The notes under the pieces: model-generated
Databases searched by the model: none
What the model was told of the DNA's origin: nothing
Seen by the model: the letters and a program-made list of their open reading frames with translations, nothing else
NCBI GenBank assembly: GCA_016647705.1
Contig: CM028326.1
Span: 1,860,001-1,924,000 of the forward strand
DNA: 64,000 nucleotides
DNA from: Eucommia ulmoides
Lineage: Eukaryota > Streptophyta > Magnoliopsida > Garryales > Eucommiaceae
Reading direction: 5' to 3'
Program-made: the position numbers and the translations under genes
Shown: positions 32,843-46,061 of the stretch, piece by piece
Layout of the letters: each line of letters opens with the position of its first letter
Position numbering within the stretch: position 1 is the first letter of the stretch

Positions 32843-34538
32843 TATGCAGACCGTTTTTATAGAACATTTGCAAAAGAAGAAAGAAAAATGATGGAAATGT
32901 CCTTAAGGTAGTCATAAAAAATAGTTAGGTGCATAGATGATAAATGTTTGTCATCCAAAATTGTATTGTATCTATTGATTTGGACTGAAATGGGGTTATA
33001 ATGAAACTTCAGGGTGTCATGTGTTCAAATTGAAACTACAGGGAAAAAGTGAAGTAATGGTCAAACTTCAGGGGTGCAAAGTGTCAAAACCCATAAGACA
33101 CACAAATATTGATATATGCAGGGAAAATTATCGATGAAACAAGAGATAGCAGTGAAGAGGCTGTCGAAAAACTCACGACAAGGTCTGCAAGAGTTTAAGA
33201 TTGAGATAGTTTCGATTTCTAAGTTCCAACATAGGAATCTAGTGAGGATGTTGGGATGTTGCATTCAATGAGAAGAAAATATGCTAATCTACAAGTACAT
33301 GTCCAATAAAAGCTTGGATTACTACATCTTCGGTACAATGTTTTTTGTCTAATTTACGCAAGAATAATTTACTTATATGTTTTTCATTAAAACTTTCCAT
33401 AATGGTGTGTTAGATGACAAGAGAAGCAATTTATTGGCATGGAGAAAATTGTTTGATATAATCATGGGGATTGCTAAAGGACTACTCTATCTTCACCAAT
33501 ATTCAATACTAAGAATTATTCACAGAGATCTAAAAACAAACAATATTCTACTAGACGGTGATCTAATCCCAAAAATTTCTGATTTCGGGCTAGTTAGAAT
33601 ATTTGAAGGGGACTAAATTTTTGGGAAAACAAAAAGAGTAATCGGAACATAGTAGGTTTTATAATCAATATAGTGAATCCAATATATATGTGTGTGTGTG
33701 TATGTGTATCCATGTTAAGATTAAATATATTAATTAAATTTTGCAGCGGTTATATGTCTCTAGAGTATACAATTGACGGGAAATTCTCTACAAAATCTGA
33801 TGTCTTTAGCATTAGGTTGCTTTTGCTAGAGATAGTGAGTTGACAAAGGAGCAAATGTTTTTGCCACCCAAATCACTACCACAACCTTTTGGGACATGTA
33901 AGAAAAATAGGGGCGGATCCACTATAGAATTAATGACCTCCATTACTCATTTTAAATTATTTGAAAAATAATTTTCATGATTGAGAGAATATTTCTATCC
34001 AAAGAAAGTAGATATAATATAAATTAATAAAATTTGAATTTATTAACTGGTAAAACTTGATAAAATTAATCTTAATTTATGATTATACACTTGTTATTTT
34101 ATAGTGTATCAATATAGTTATACTCGTCCACTAAAACTTTTTTGTCTACCCCCTGAGAAAATAATTGTTTTTTTTCCTAGTCTACTCTTTAAAATTGCTA
34201 TTCTGAAGTAATCTATAATTGTTAAAAATGGCTATTTGTTAGGCATGGCTGCTTTGGAAGGAAGAGAAAGGCTTGGAGCTGGTGAACGAATGTTTGGGGG
34301 GATTCGTACGAGGTATCAAAAGCTCGAAGATGCATTCAGGTGGGATTATTGTGTCCAGAAGCTTCCGGAAGATAGGCCAGCCATGTTGTCTGTTGTGTTT
34401 ATGTTGGGTAATGAAGAAGCAATATTGCCTCAGCCTAAGGAGCCTGATTTCTTTGTGGAAAGGCGTGCTGCTAATACAGGGTCATCGATAGACAATTCGA
34501 ATCATATAAAGACAATATCAATACTCGAAGGTAGGTAG
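32184..34538 (+). pseudogene. S-RLK copy 2, kinase-only pseudogene
   Basis: Remnant of the same seven-exon gene. Exon 1 (ectodomain) is gone and only the last 25 or so bases of exon 2 survive against the copia fossil. Remaining exons by alignment: 32289-32413, 33122-33332, 33414-33651, 33747-33897, 34243-34538. The exon 3 acceptor CAG is changed to CAA, and the glycine loop reads GEGDFG. Exon 4 has TGA at 33269-33271, exon 5 TAA at 33614-33616 and exon 6 TGA at 33841-33843. Exon 7 has a one-base gain and a two-base loss. Intron 3 carries the ancestral MITE and a (GT)n run at about 32443-32467. It cannot encode an active kinase. Confidence 0.9.
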
Positions 34539-34663
34539 AGGACAGAGGATTCATGTCAATTGTGTCAATCTAAAAAAGCTTTAGCTGGTGTTTGGTTGAG
34601 CGGAATTCGAGTCTTGAAATTGAAAATTAAAAATGAAGGCATGTAAAAATTCAATATTTGTGA

Positions 34664-34717
<54 letters not shown>

Positions 34718-34945
34718 TTTGTACTTAAAGTATTGAAAGACAATCATTTGCTAACACAAGCCACTTTATAGTTCGATTGCCTTAAAGTTTGAGGAATCCA
34801 ACTTGTACTTTTGAACCATAAATTATAGCCGGCAAATGGGTACATTGAAAACCCCGTCATAATTGATGACGAGTAAATCCAACCAACCACCCGTCCTCCA
34901 GATTGAGTTGCCACGACAATTGTGGGCCCCATCTCATGTGGTCGA
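34539..34945. other. 3' spacer of unit 2, left part
   Basis: Matches the spacer after copy 1. It contains a (TA)n(GT)n run at about 34668-34716. The last five bases, GTCGA (34941-34945), are the left target duplication of the following LTR. Confidence 0.6.
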
Positions 34946-35163
34946 TGTAAGACCCCGACTTTTCATATACGAATAATTCAAGTTGCGTTTTAAAATATTT
35001 TGAAAATGTCGGGGTGGATTACGATATTAAGTATGTGAATAAAAATTTAGGAGGGTGTATTGAAATTTTTATAAACATTAAAACATAATTTTGGGTTTAA
35101 TTTCTACCCCAACATAAATTAAGGGGAGGTTGGTGTAATATTACAAAAAAATATCTTCATATT

Positions 35164-35207
<44 letters not shown>

Positions 35208-35261
35208 GAGATTTGGTGAAGGGGGTAAGGGGGGCATGGGTTTTGGTCGGCTGTTTTGAGA

Positions 35262-35294
<33 letters not shown>

Positions 35295-37644
35295 CATACG
35301 GAAGAGGGAAGGCGAGGAGGATCGAGAGAAAACGAGAAGAGAGAGAAAGTGAGAGAGAAAGAGAGATCCGCCGGTGGGTAATGTTGCCGATCGTGTGGAA
35401 ATCACCGGTGGTGACTTGTGGGTTTCGTTGTGTGTATGTGCTGCGTGTATGTGTGTGTTGTGTGTGTGCTTGTTTGTTTGTGTTCCCCTGTTTCCTGTTT
35501 CGGTTTTGGTGAGGCGGTGTGTGCATGGGTTTCGACGGTGGTGTGTGTGTGAGTGTGTATTTTGTGTGCTTAGTATGTGTGTGTGAGCGATCACGGATCG
35601 GGTCTGTGTATGTGCCGGTGGTGTGGGTTTTGATCATTTCCGGCAGTCGAAAGTTAGAAAGAGAGAGAGATGTCAGTTGTGAGGTGCCGTTGTGGGTGTT
35701 GGTACGTGTGCGTGTTTCTTGTGTGAGAGTGGTTGCTCGATTTGTATGAGAGGGTGCTCTGCGCTGCCGACTGTGTGCAAGTACGTGTGTGTTGTGCTCT
35801 GTTTCTGGTTTGGGTAGGTGAGTAGCGTGCGTGATCGCCTCTGCTGTGTGTGTATGTGTGTGATGTTAGAAAAACAGAGAAGAGAGAGAAGGGAAGGTAG
35901 GTTTGTTGGTGAGTGTCCAGTGGCCGACGATTGTGTCGGTTTGTGTGTGTTGTGTGGTATGGATGTGAGTCGATGGTGAAAAGAGAGGAAGAGAGGTGAC
36001 TGAGATCTCAAACAGAGCAGAAGGAGGAAGACGTTTATCGCCTAAGCGGTGGATTTTCGCTTAGGCGGTGAAAATGCAGTGTATAGTTGAGAGAAAGGGA
36101 GAAGCAGTCACTCGTTCGCTTAGGCGGTGTGACGTCGCTTAGGCGGTGGGGAGCAGAATCAGAAATACATGGAATTTTAGGGAAATCCACGATCGGTTCG
36201 GAACGGGTAACCTTTCTAATTTATTTTGTGAATTCTAAATTTAGTTTTCTAACCTTAGAGTAATAAAAGGAAAATAATAAATCTTGAGGTTGTTTATAAG
36301 AATAAAGTTTATAAATAGTAAACCGTAACGAAACGATACTAGTTGAATAGTTATATTTCGTAATAAAAGAGGGGAAATAGAAAATTAAGGAAATTAGGAT
36401 TTCATGGTGTGATTAGTTTGTTTTTATACAAAAATATTAATTTAGGTACTGTTACCGTTAGGTTCGCAGGCACCGGAGTTCGGATAGGGGATAGTCGGTT
36501 AAAGTTTATGAAAGCGGATATCAGGTGAGTATACTGCCCTTCTTGCCAAACTATTTTCATATAAATATGATGAGATATGTGTTTATTTAACTGTACGAAT
36601 TTTATAAATTATATGGATCAAGCCAGTTGTGGGTGAGTTGGTAAAATGGATTTCCATTGAAATGTTTGGGTTTAAAAAGAAAGATTTTATAAATAATATG
36701 TTGGATTTGGTGGTTTTCATAAAAAGGTGGGAAAAACATGATTTTTAAATTAAAAAGTGGGTTTTGTTAAAAAGAGGTGGACAAAGGTGATTTTCACGGC
36801 ATTGATGAAATAGTGATTTTGTCGATATTATTGAAGTGGTGATTATTATTATGGTCTGTCCGGAGGGTGGTCCGGCAGAGGGATAATTATTTGTGATTTG
36901 GTGATAATATTATTGAATTGACTATACCATAGTTTATATTATAATTTGTCCGGAGGGTGGTCCGACAGATGGATATTTACTATATAGTGATTGGCGTTAT
37001 GTGGTGATTTATATTATTTGCCTCCGGAGACATCTGGTTGGCGGTGATCTGCGCAGTTAGGTCCGCTAGGAAAGCATATCCTACGGATGGTTACGGTACC
37101 GTTGCAACTCCCGATTGTGAGGTTAAAACGATCACTATGGCTTAGCCGGTGGGTATGGGATTGAGATGTGTGTTTAAGTTGGGGTGTTTTATATATATAC
37201 TGGGTGACTTATTATTGATTGGGTGTTTGGAAACTGAATTATACTGCTTTACTTTCATTGTTTATTTGATACTAGAGATTTTTACCAACTCTGTGTGGTG
37301 TTTATATTTATTTACGCTTGATCCATTTAAAAGTTGGATTTTATGAAATGTATTGTTGCTATGTTAAAAATGATTTTTACTAAGAAGGCAATACACTCGC
37401 AGGTGAATCCTTTAGGAGACGGTCCCCTACTGGCATTAGGTGTAGTCATCTGGGAGGTTTTTGAGTTGAGTTGTCAGAGAGGAACAATAAGATAGCGAAA
37501 GATTATGTATGTAGTGTATGTTGAAATTGTATAGAACATTTATGTAATTATGTAATGTATAAGAAGATTTTATATGAAATTGGTGATGTCATATTGTCGT
37601 CACGCCGGTCCTGGGATGATAGGTGTCCAGGACGGGTCGTGACA
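34946..37644 (+). mobile_element. Solo LTR of a retrotransposon, larger copy
   Basis: Starts TGTAAGACCCCG and ends GTCGTGACA, flanked by a perfect 5-base duplication GTCGA (34941-34945 and 37645-37649). Spacers after copies 1 and 4 show the unbroken site (GGTCGTGCTAG and GGTCGAGTTGG), so insertion is certain. No coding domains are present. Same family as 1870-3674 but about 0.9 kb longer, with (TA)n and (GA)n at 35165-35205 and 35261-35287, a GT-rich stretch at 35400-35960, and four copies of a GCCTAAGC palindrome at 36039-36149. Confidence 0.8.
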
Positions 37645-37649
37645 GTCGA

Positions 37650-38339
37650 GCTGGTGAAGGTCAATCAAATGTTGAACAATGGCATTGCTTGCCGACTCCC
37701 GAATAGGACTGACAACTTTAGCCCCGTTTGGTTAGTGTTTCTGATTCCTGATTCTTGTTCCCACTTCCAGAATTTTTGGATTGATGTACAAAAATACATT
37801 TGGTAACACATTTCTGTTCCCATCCTCTTTTCTCTCTATCGCCGACGAGTTGGATCAGGTAAGAGCTCTCTCTCTCTCTCTCCTTCTTTGTTTAATTCTG
37901 ATTTCAGAAATCGAAATTAGGGTTCAATTTCTTCCTTTTCTCTTAAAAATTTCCTACAAAAAACTATATCATATGAAGTTACTTGTACATATTTGAGCAT
38001 TTAGTTGGGAAATACAATGGGAGGGAGGGAGTAGACTGATATTCTCATGAAACCTATTAAAATAGTTAGGTGCATGATAGGTGATTATTTTCTGTCCAAA
38101 TTGTAGTCGATAAAACAACTTGGACGGTAGTGGAATGATTAGTAAACTTTGAGGTTCTATGTGTTCAAATTGAAATTATGGAAGCTCAAGCCAGATTTTG
38201 GTCAAACTTCAAGGGTACAAAGTGTCAAAATCCCTCTATATAATTATGATGAGCTCTACTTTAGATAATCTCTTTTATTTGGCATGGGCTACGCCCCCCA
38301 CGAGTTTGGAACACATAAAATTCAGCATATAACGGTCCA

Positions 38340-38375
<36 letters not shown>

Positions 38376-38680
38376 AAACATCCCCAAATCCAATGCCCAG
38401 TTTATGCCAAACTTTTGGATTAATCAAAAATATTTTTGAGGTCCAAACAAGTATTTTGGCCCAACATTGAACTGAAGAAATTGAAATATTTTTGGTTTAG
38501 AAATAATTTATTTTTGCTTTTGAATAGAAAATAGTGGCCGAGATTTAATTTAATTTTATCTTTTTATCTCTATTATAAATTTTTAAATATTTTTAAATTT
38601 TAAAAGTAAATTATTTTACTGTCATACCTACACTTTTTTTTTTTTTGGTACATGACAGAAAAAGAAAAAACTAACAGTCT
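37650..38680. other. 3' spacer of unit 2, right part
   Basis: Continues the shared spacer: a TTGCCGACTCCCGAATAGGA block, a single CGCCGACGAG unit near 37841, a partial MITE copy at about 38060-38240 and (GA)n at 38343-38373. It leads into the LINE as in unit 1. No gene is seen. Confidence 0.55.
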
Positions 38681-39399
38681 CTATCAAAAGCCTCTTTATC
38701 CATGTCGGACTAACACCATCATCTCAATCTGTTTCGACGATGTCTCCATCATCTTCAGTTCTACTATTCCATTTGCTTCTTTTTCGCAACGAAGTTTGCG
38801 CACCTGTTCTCTTCTCTTGGTGTGAACTGGATAAAATAGTTGTTTTTTTACTAAAAATCTTTGGCAATCATCCACCCAAGAGGTTAGTTGATGAGTTTCT
38901 AAACACTCTCCCGTGATGATAGCTTCCATAAAAAAGATTACTTCCGTTAATATGCTTCTCAATCCAAGTCAGGACATCCATACCCAAGTCTTTTCTAAAT
39001 TGAGTAGGGTCCATGAATTTTGTCCACAGGTTAACAACTTTAGGACAGAATAATTTCATCACAAAGTTCCAGAAGTAGGGGGTTAATCCGCTTAGAGTAA
39101 TTTGGGATGTCAAAGCATACATATTTGATAAGTGTAGTTCTCCCAACTATTGAAAAAAAAATCGATTTCTAGGAAGTTGGCTTTTTTTTTTTAATTTTCG
39201 CAACGACATGATTGAAACTCTTCTTGTTAAGTCTATTATGAATTAATGGGACTCCACGCTAAATCTCAAGGTCATCAGTAAGGGTAATTCCAAGTTTCCT
39301 AATATTTTAGACTTCCACTTTGCGTATATTAAGGGAAAAAAAGAGTTTAGACTTAGCACGATTAATTCTTTGGCTAGTGCATTTGGTAAAGGTATCAAG

Positions 39400-40085
39400 T
39401 GTAACGACCCGGTTTCCTCAGGGTTGTTACGCGGTATCTCCTATTGGAGAATTAACACTAAAATCGATTGACCCAATTTTCATTTCATGAAATTTGATAA
39501 ATTTTATAATGCGACGGCGACAAATAATTAATAATTCGTTTTATAGAAAATATTTTAATTTACAATGCAGCGGCGATAATGATAATGATAATTATCGAAT
39601 TTATAATTTATCAATAGATCAAATCGATTTTACAACGATGAATAATAAATACAACTATTACAATTTTAAATAAAAATTCAACCAAAATTCTGGTCATTAT
39701 TTCCCTTTCGCCAGCCCTACAATCAAGATTGTGGGATTGTGAGCCGACGCTCAGTAGAATTTCAATCCCTCTATTACGTGTATTTAATTAATATATCAAA
39801 TAAATACCCAAGCCTGATTTCCAAATAATTTCATAATTATTTCATAAAAATTAACAATTAAAATTCGACGTAAATTTCACACAATATGAACGTTAAATAC
39901 ATATATTAAAAGAGTTAGAAATTTTACCTGAAATTCGAAAATTGTTGATAACCCGCAAAAGAAACTATTTTTTTTTATTTACTATTTTCTTCTCTTGTCC
40001 TCCCTTTTTTGTTTCCTGCGTCGTCTACCTTCTCTACTCCCTCCCCCTTCTCAATCTCTCGGCCCTCTCTCTCTATATATGCATG

Positions 40086-40136
<51 letters not shown>

Positions 40137-43056
40137 TAATATCCTTACACGTAGGGCCCACGTGTATTGGCCTTGCATCATTTGCTTCGATTTTCTCCCG
40201 TTCCAATTTCACAACAAACAATCCATATATACATTACACTAAAGAATGGGACCCACCATCCTAGCCACAAGCTTTCCCTACAATTTTTATTTTTAAAATT
40301 ACACTAACCTCCCTCAATTATAAAATAATTTATATTAAATTCAATAATTATATTTATGTCTCCTAAATTTATCAAATATTATTTATGCCAAATATCAAAT
40401 TATGTTCATACTCAATATTGCATATAGCCACATATTAATTGTGAAACAAATCCCAAAACTTTTAAACTAACTAAACACCTTATTTAATAACAAAGATAAT
40501 CTCAAGACTCAAAAATCACAAAATTAACCCAAAATGGTACATAATTTTTTAGATAAGCTATATTAAATTACAAAACAATCCCCAGAAATTTGGAATGTGC
40601 TCACTATCAACAAAATATATTAGACTAAACTAGGGGTGTGCACGGGTCAAAACCCGCCGGTATGGTGCTGACCCGCCACCCGACCCGACCTTGTCGGGTG
40701 GAAAAAGCTGTGACCCGTCGGCCGACCGTCGGACAGCAAAATCCGGTCATTTTCGGGTTCGACAGGTGTCGGGCGGTTACGGGCGGGTGGAAGGTCGGGT
40801 ATGGGCTAATCAATTCTCTAATCAATAGATTCAATAGAGAAATCAAAGCAGAAATCAAAAACGAAATAAAAAACGTTACTGCTAATCATCAACCTCAAAG
40901 AACAAATCGAACTCACCGTTGGTCCATGATTGTCGCCGCCGTTTCCGTCTCTCATCGTGACAGAAGAAACAGAAACAAAAGCCCCGTCATCGATCGATTG
41001 TCGCCGCCGTTCCCGTTTCTGTCTCTCATCGTCGGTCCATCAGTTTTTCGGAAAGAGAAACGAAATGAGGAAGAGAGGAAATCGAGATAAAGAGGAAATG
41101 AAATAAACGGTCAAATCAAGACTAAACGAAGAAGGAAATGATCGTCATCCATGGATTTGCAGCCACGGCTCTATGAAAACAATAAACCCTAAAACGTGAG
41201 GAAGAGCAGAGACCATTTATCGCGTTGTTCCTTCGGGTCGGGTGTTATGCGGGTAATGGACGGCGAAATCCGACCACCGACCGTGAGCTTCGCTAGTTCG
41301 GATCGGGTGTTACCCGATCTGAACAAAATGGTTCAAAGGCCCGAAAATTTCGGGCCTGGCCCGGTCGGTTTGTTCGGCCGGGCCGGGCCAGCGGTTTATT
41401 TGCACAGCCCTAGACTAAACTAAATACAAAGTCAATTTGCATACGTTAAAATTAATTTCAAACCCTCATGCAACTATAAAATTGACCGATTATCTCACTT
41501 AACAAATTAAACAACTATAGATTAAACTTATATTTTCATAAATTACAAATACCACTTTCCATATTTTTCTTTTAACTTTTTATTTTTCCTAGTTTTTTTT
41601 GTTTCAATTCGATTTTTTTTTTTTTGGTTTTCATATTGTATATTACCATTGTAATGTGATGTGGCATTTAAGGGAAAATATGTCATTATAAATTTCTTAA
41701 TGTTGGAATCTGGTCAAAAGGGGTCTCGGTTCCATTTTCCAAACAAGAAGGGGTTTCAGTGTTTGTCATCAAAACATTATGGGGTCTGATAGAAATTAAC
41801 CTCGGAAGAATTATGTTGATGCAATTTAAGTCCATCTAACTTCTCCAGTGTATGGATATCTGAGTTTTGATATAATTTTAATGAACTTTGCTGGCTAAAA
41901 TTACCTTGATGCCAACAGTTAATTAGTGGCCTTTTTTCTTATTCATTTCTATAAAATAGCCATAACCCAAGCCTTATACCCTCGCAAACTCGCTCTGATA
42001 CCAACTGTAACGACTCGGTTTGGCCAGGGCAGTTACGCGGTTTCTCCCTTTAGAAAATTAACACTAAAATCGAATGACCTAATTTTCATTTCATAAAATC
42101 TGATAAATTTTATAATGCGACTGCGACAAGTAATTAATAATTTATTTTGTAGAAAATATTTTAATTTACAATGCGGCAGCAATAATGATAATTATCGAAT
42201 TTATAATTTATCAATGGATTAAATCGATTTTACAATGGTGAATAATAAATACAACTATTACAAGTTTAAATAGAAATTCAACCAAAATTTTGGTCGTCGT
42301 TTCCCTTTCATCGGCCCTGCAATTAAGACTGCGGGGTTGTAAACCAACACTCAGTAGAATTTCAACGTCTTTAATACGTGTATTTAATTAATATACCAAA
42401 TAAATACCCAAGCATGATTTCCACATAATTTCATAATTATTTCATGAAAATTAACAATTAAAATTTGACAACAATAACAACGTAAATTTCACATTATAGG
42501 AACGTTAAATACATATATTTTAGAAATTCTACCCGAGATTCGAAAATTATAGATAATCCGCAAAAAAAACTACTTTTTGTTTTTACTACTTTCTTAGCCC
42601 CTTTTCCGGCGTCCCTTCTCCTCCCTTTTTTGTTTCCTGCTTCGTCTACCTTCTCTACTCCCTCCCCCTTCTCAATCTCTTGGCCCTCTCCATCTATATA
42701 TGCATGATAATATATATATAGTATAATATCCTTACACGTTGGGCCCACGTGTATTGCCTTGCATCATTTGCTTCGATTTTCTCCCGCTCCAATTTCACAA
42801 CAAGCAATCCATATATAAATTACACTAAAGCATGGGACCCACCATCCTAGCCACAAGCTTTCCCTACAATTTTGATTTTTAAAATTACACTAACCTCCCT
42901 CAATTATAAAATAATTCATATTAAATCTAATAATTACATTTATTTCCCCTAAATTTATTAAATATTATTTATGCCATACATATACAAAACAATCCTAAAA
43001 AAATTAAATTTATATAAAATAATAATCTAAAAAATATAAATTTATCGGGTATTACA
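39400..43056 (-). mobile_element. Non-autonomous LTR retroelement inserted in LINE
   Basis: TG...CA ends with a 5-base target duplication TCAAG (39395-39399 and 43057-43061). The unit-1 LINE shows the empty site with a single TCAAG at 25006-25010. The right LTR is 42006-43056 and is adjoined by a primer-site match GCTCTGATACCA (41992-42003, complement of TGGTATCAGAGC), so the element reads on the minus strand. The left LTR matches from 39400 to about 40390; its inner limit is unclear. The internal region has no gag or pol, so this is a LARD-like or decayed non-autonomous fossil. It carries an hAT element at 40631-41412 and a (TA)n run at 40088-40133. Confidence 0.8.
40631..41412. mobile_element. 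hAT-type non-autonomous DNA element
   Basis: The termini TAGGGGTGTGCA and TGCACAGCCCTA are 12-base inverted repeats with one mismatch. They are flanked by an 8-base target duplication GACTAAAC (40623-40630 and 41413-41420), the hAT signature. The interior is GC-rich near both ends (CGGGTCGGG-like words in opposite orientations) and contains an open frame at 40638-41090, but no transposase motif. It is nested within the LTR element. Confidence 0.8.
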
Positions 43057-44540
43057 TCAAGAGTTCGCAATATATTATCACAACACTTTTTCTCCCCTCT
43101 AGAGAAAATTATAAGATCATCTACGAAGAAAATGTGATAAATAACTAGTCCTTTCTTAGAAGTTTTAATATCTTTTCATTTCCCTCTTTTCGTGTCTTCA
43201 ATGATAAGGTGTGATAGTCTTTCCATGCACAAGATAAACGTATAAGAAGACAAAGGGCCTCCCTATCTAAGGCCTCTAAAAGGTGAAAACTCTTGGAGAG
43301 GTTCCCCATTCCAAAGAATAGACACGGAAGAATATTTTAAACAACTCATAATTAGATATATCCAAACTTGGGAAAGATTGAAAAAGTGAGTTTTTTCAAT
43401 GAAATCCCAGCTTAATCTATCATATGCTTTTTCAAGGTCCACTTTCAATATTAATCCCCCTTCTTTGTTTTAGTTCTTCTAAGATAATGGATAATTTCTT
43501 AAGCAATAATAACGTTGTCAATAGTCATCGTACCCATAATAAAGCTACTTTGGAAAGGCCCAACAATATCTTTCTGGAGGGTCTATGCCTAATAACAATA
43601 ATTTTAGTGACAATTTTATAAGAAGAGTTCCATAGGCCTATGGGCCTAAATTACGTAATTGTTTCAGGCATATCAATTTTAGAAATAAGGGCAACGAAAG
43701 TTTTATTGTTTCTTTCTAGCATACTCTTAACAACAAAATATTTAAATACAAAATCATAAAAATCCTTATTGACAGTGTCCCAATTTTTCTGGAAAAAGAT
43801 TGCTTGGAAACCATCGATTCTAGGAGCTTTAAAATCTTGCGTATTGTTTAGGGCAACTTTAATTTCTTTTTCACAATGGGGCCTAGTAAGAAAAGTACGA
43901 TCTCTTTCCCTTGTGATGAAATTGGATCTATTCTGGTTGGGCCATTGAAGACCTGACTTTTCTTCTTCAAATAAATTGATAAAATAATCTTGAACGAGAT
44001 TTTTAATGAGTTCAGATTCACTAACCCAGTTATTGTTACAGTCTTTGAGGGATAAAATTTTGTTTCTTTTTTTTCTTTGGTTGGTAGCAATATGAAAAAT
44101 TTTGTAGTCTTGTTGGCAAGAGTAGGCCGTTGGATCCTGGTTTTTGATATCAATATATTTCCTCTTGTCTAAGAATCAATCTATACTTTTGACGTAAATT
44201 TTTCTCCAAATCATCTAATTTTTTTCAAGTATCTAATTTCTCTAGCTTTTAGAATCACAATAAGCATGGCTAGTAAGTTATTCTTAGTTCTACAAAATAT
44301 TTTCGAAAACATCTTCATTTCAGATCATGATATCCTTCATAAACTGATTAATTTTATCAAGCAAACTAGTTTGGTTAGAGGACCACGAATTTTAAAGACT
44401 TGTTAGGAAATTAGGATGAGATAACCACATAGCCTCAAATCTAAAAAGTCTCCTAATTCTATGAGAAGAATCAATGCCTAAAACATGAATAATCAAAGCA
44501 GAGTGATCAGAGTACATACGAGGATCTCTATTCCCCTGTA

Positions 44541-44612
44541 ATAATATAAGGATAATTCTATATGTACATCTCTTTTTGATAAATGATAAATGTACATCAC
44601 GTTTAAAAAATA

Positions 44613-44666
<54 letters not shown>

Positions 44667-45204
44667 CAAAATGTTTTAAAAATAATCTTTTAGCTTTACC
44701 ATTTTTCCACTAACCAACCTCCTACACTCCCATCCCTCCCCCCGCCAACAACCCCACAACCTGCCCCCGCCGGCACCACCCATCTGGTTTTCTCTCACTT
44801 CTCTCTTCCTTCTTTTTCTTCTCTCTCCTAAGCCGCACCACCAATTCGTCGGACCTAGATCTGCACAGATCCAACAGAGTTGGGGTTAGAGCTTGGGAAT
44901 AAAAAAGAGAGGATAAAATTCAAACACAACACCAGCGTTGGCACTAACAATCATTGCTAGCCAACGGAGGAAAGAAATTGTTAAAAAACGAAAAAAATCT
45001 CGATATGTGCTAATAATTTAAAGAGTAAAATAACAATTAGGTTAAATAATTTTTAGTACTAGCAAAAATATGTATATAATAATCACGATAGTATAAATAT
45101 CAATCCAACTTGCCTTTGACATGGACTGACTAATGGGGAAAACCATGCATGGTAAAGACCACGTGTATTTTACTTCGCCTGGGACGAAAAAGCAGGAACG
45201 AGAA
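44541..45204. other. Flank before S-RLK copy 3, with (AAT)n
   Basis: An (AAT)n microsatellite fills about 44606-44665. The rest matches the flank at 26441-27106 of unit 1 and ends with CATGGACTGACTAA and AACCATGCATGGTAAAGACCA, which recur before copy 4. Confidence 0.55.
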
Positions 45205-46061
45205 AAGTATGCCAGCTTCCACATGTCTAAAAGGGCGATTTTATTGCCTATTTAACCACAGATATGGTCAAACTTAGGACTTGTTTGATAACGATTTAAT
45301 TTTTAAGTGCTGAAAATTAAGTGTTGAAATTTTAAGTGCTAAAAATTTAAGAAGGTTATTTGAGAAAAATGTGCTGAAAATTTAAGTGTTGAATTTTTTT
45401 TTTTATTTGTTTGATAAGTACAAAATTTGTATGCTGAAAAATGTTTAATTTACATAACTACTTTTGAATCAAGATAATGTGAAAAAAAAAAAATAAAATT
45501 GAGAACAAAATAATAAAATCAGGTGCCATTTTTTTTAAAAAAAAATTAAATTAAAATTAAAAATAGAAATTAACCAAAAATATGTAAATATTATGTATTT
45601 TGTTATGTAGTTTGATTGCTTAAATTAAATTATAACAATAATTTAAATATAAAATAAAATTAAAATTATAAAATAATCCAAAATTAATCTAATTCTCATT
45701 AATCTTAACTCTAATTAAATACTCATAGGGGATCAAGGGTAAAATAGTCAAAATATAATTTTTTTTAAATGAAAAATAATGGAGTGCATTAAGTAAAATG
45801 AAATAAGTAAAGAAGTATTGACTTAATTTTTTACTCACATTTTGACTTAATTTTTAAGTTAATTTAATTAATTAAATAATATTAATTATATTTATCAAAC
45901 AAACTTAATTAATTAAATACTTAATCTAATCAGTTTTAAGCACTTTATTTTTTTATTCTCTTACTTTACTTTGTTCATCTCATCATTGCAAAAAGAAAAC
46001 ACACATTTTCTATGATTTTGTGCTTCTCAGATTCCACTTCTGACAAGTTTTGCTTCAAGAA
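45205..46061 (+). promoter_or_regulatory. 5' flank of S-RLK copy 3 with inserted AT-rich DNA
   Basis: The conserved box (GCTTCCACATGTCTAAAAGGGCG, split here for length at about 45210-45232) matches the proximal flanks of copies 1 and 4. It is separated from the ATG by about 0.7 kb of AT-rich sequence (about 45270-45980) with TTGTTTGATAA near the left edge and TATCAAACAAAC near 45895, probably a MITE. Compared with copy 1, where the box is about 100 bases from the ATG, promoter spacing is disturbed. Confidence 0.4.

Larger units (their letters stand above)
38681..44540 (-). mobile_element. L1-type LINE remnant, unit 2, split by an LTR element
   Basis: Two parts, 38681-39399 and 43057 to about 44540, together match the unit-1 LINE at 23480-26440. 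They are interrupted by the LTR element at 39400-43056. The left part keeps the RNase H-like end and lacks the zf-RVT region; the right part covers reverse transcriptase sequence (for example KVDLEKAYDRLSWDF at about 43448-43404). Numerous stops make it a pseudogene. The limits are set by similarity to unit 1. Confidence 0.7.

Noticed and set aside
35119-35749. Long open frames on both strands, up to 172 codons
   Set aside because: Repeats of GA, TA and GT inside the solo LTR; no recognisable domain.
40638-41090. 150-codon open frame in the hAT element
   Set aside because: Arg/Pro-rich from CGGGT repeats; no hAT dimerisation or catalytic motif is visible.
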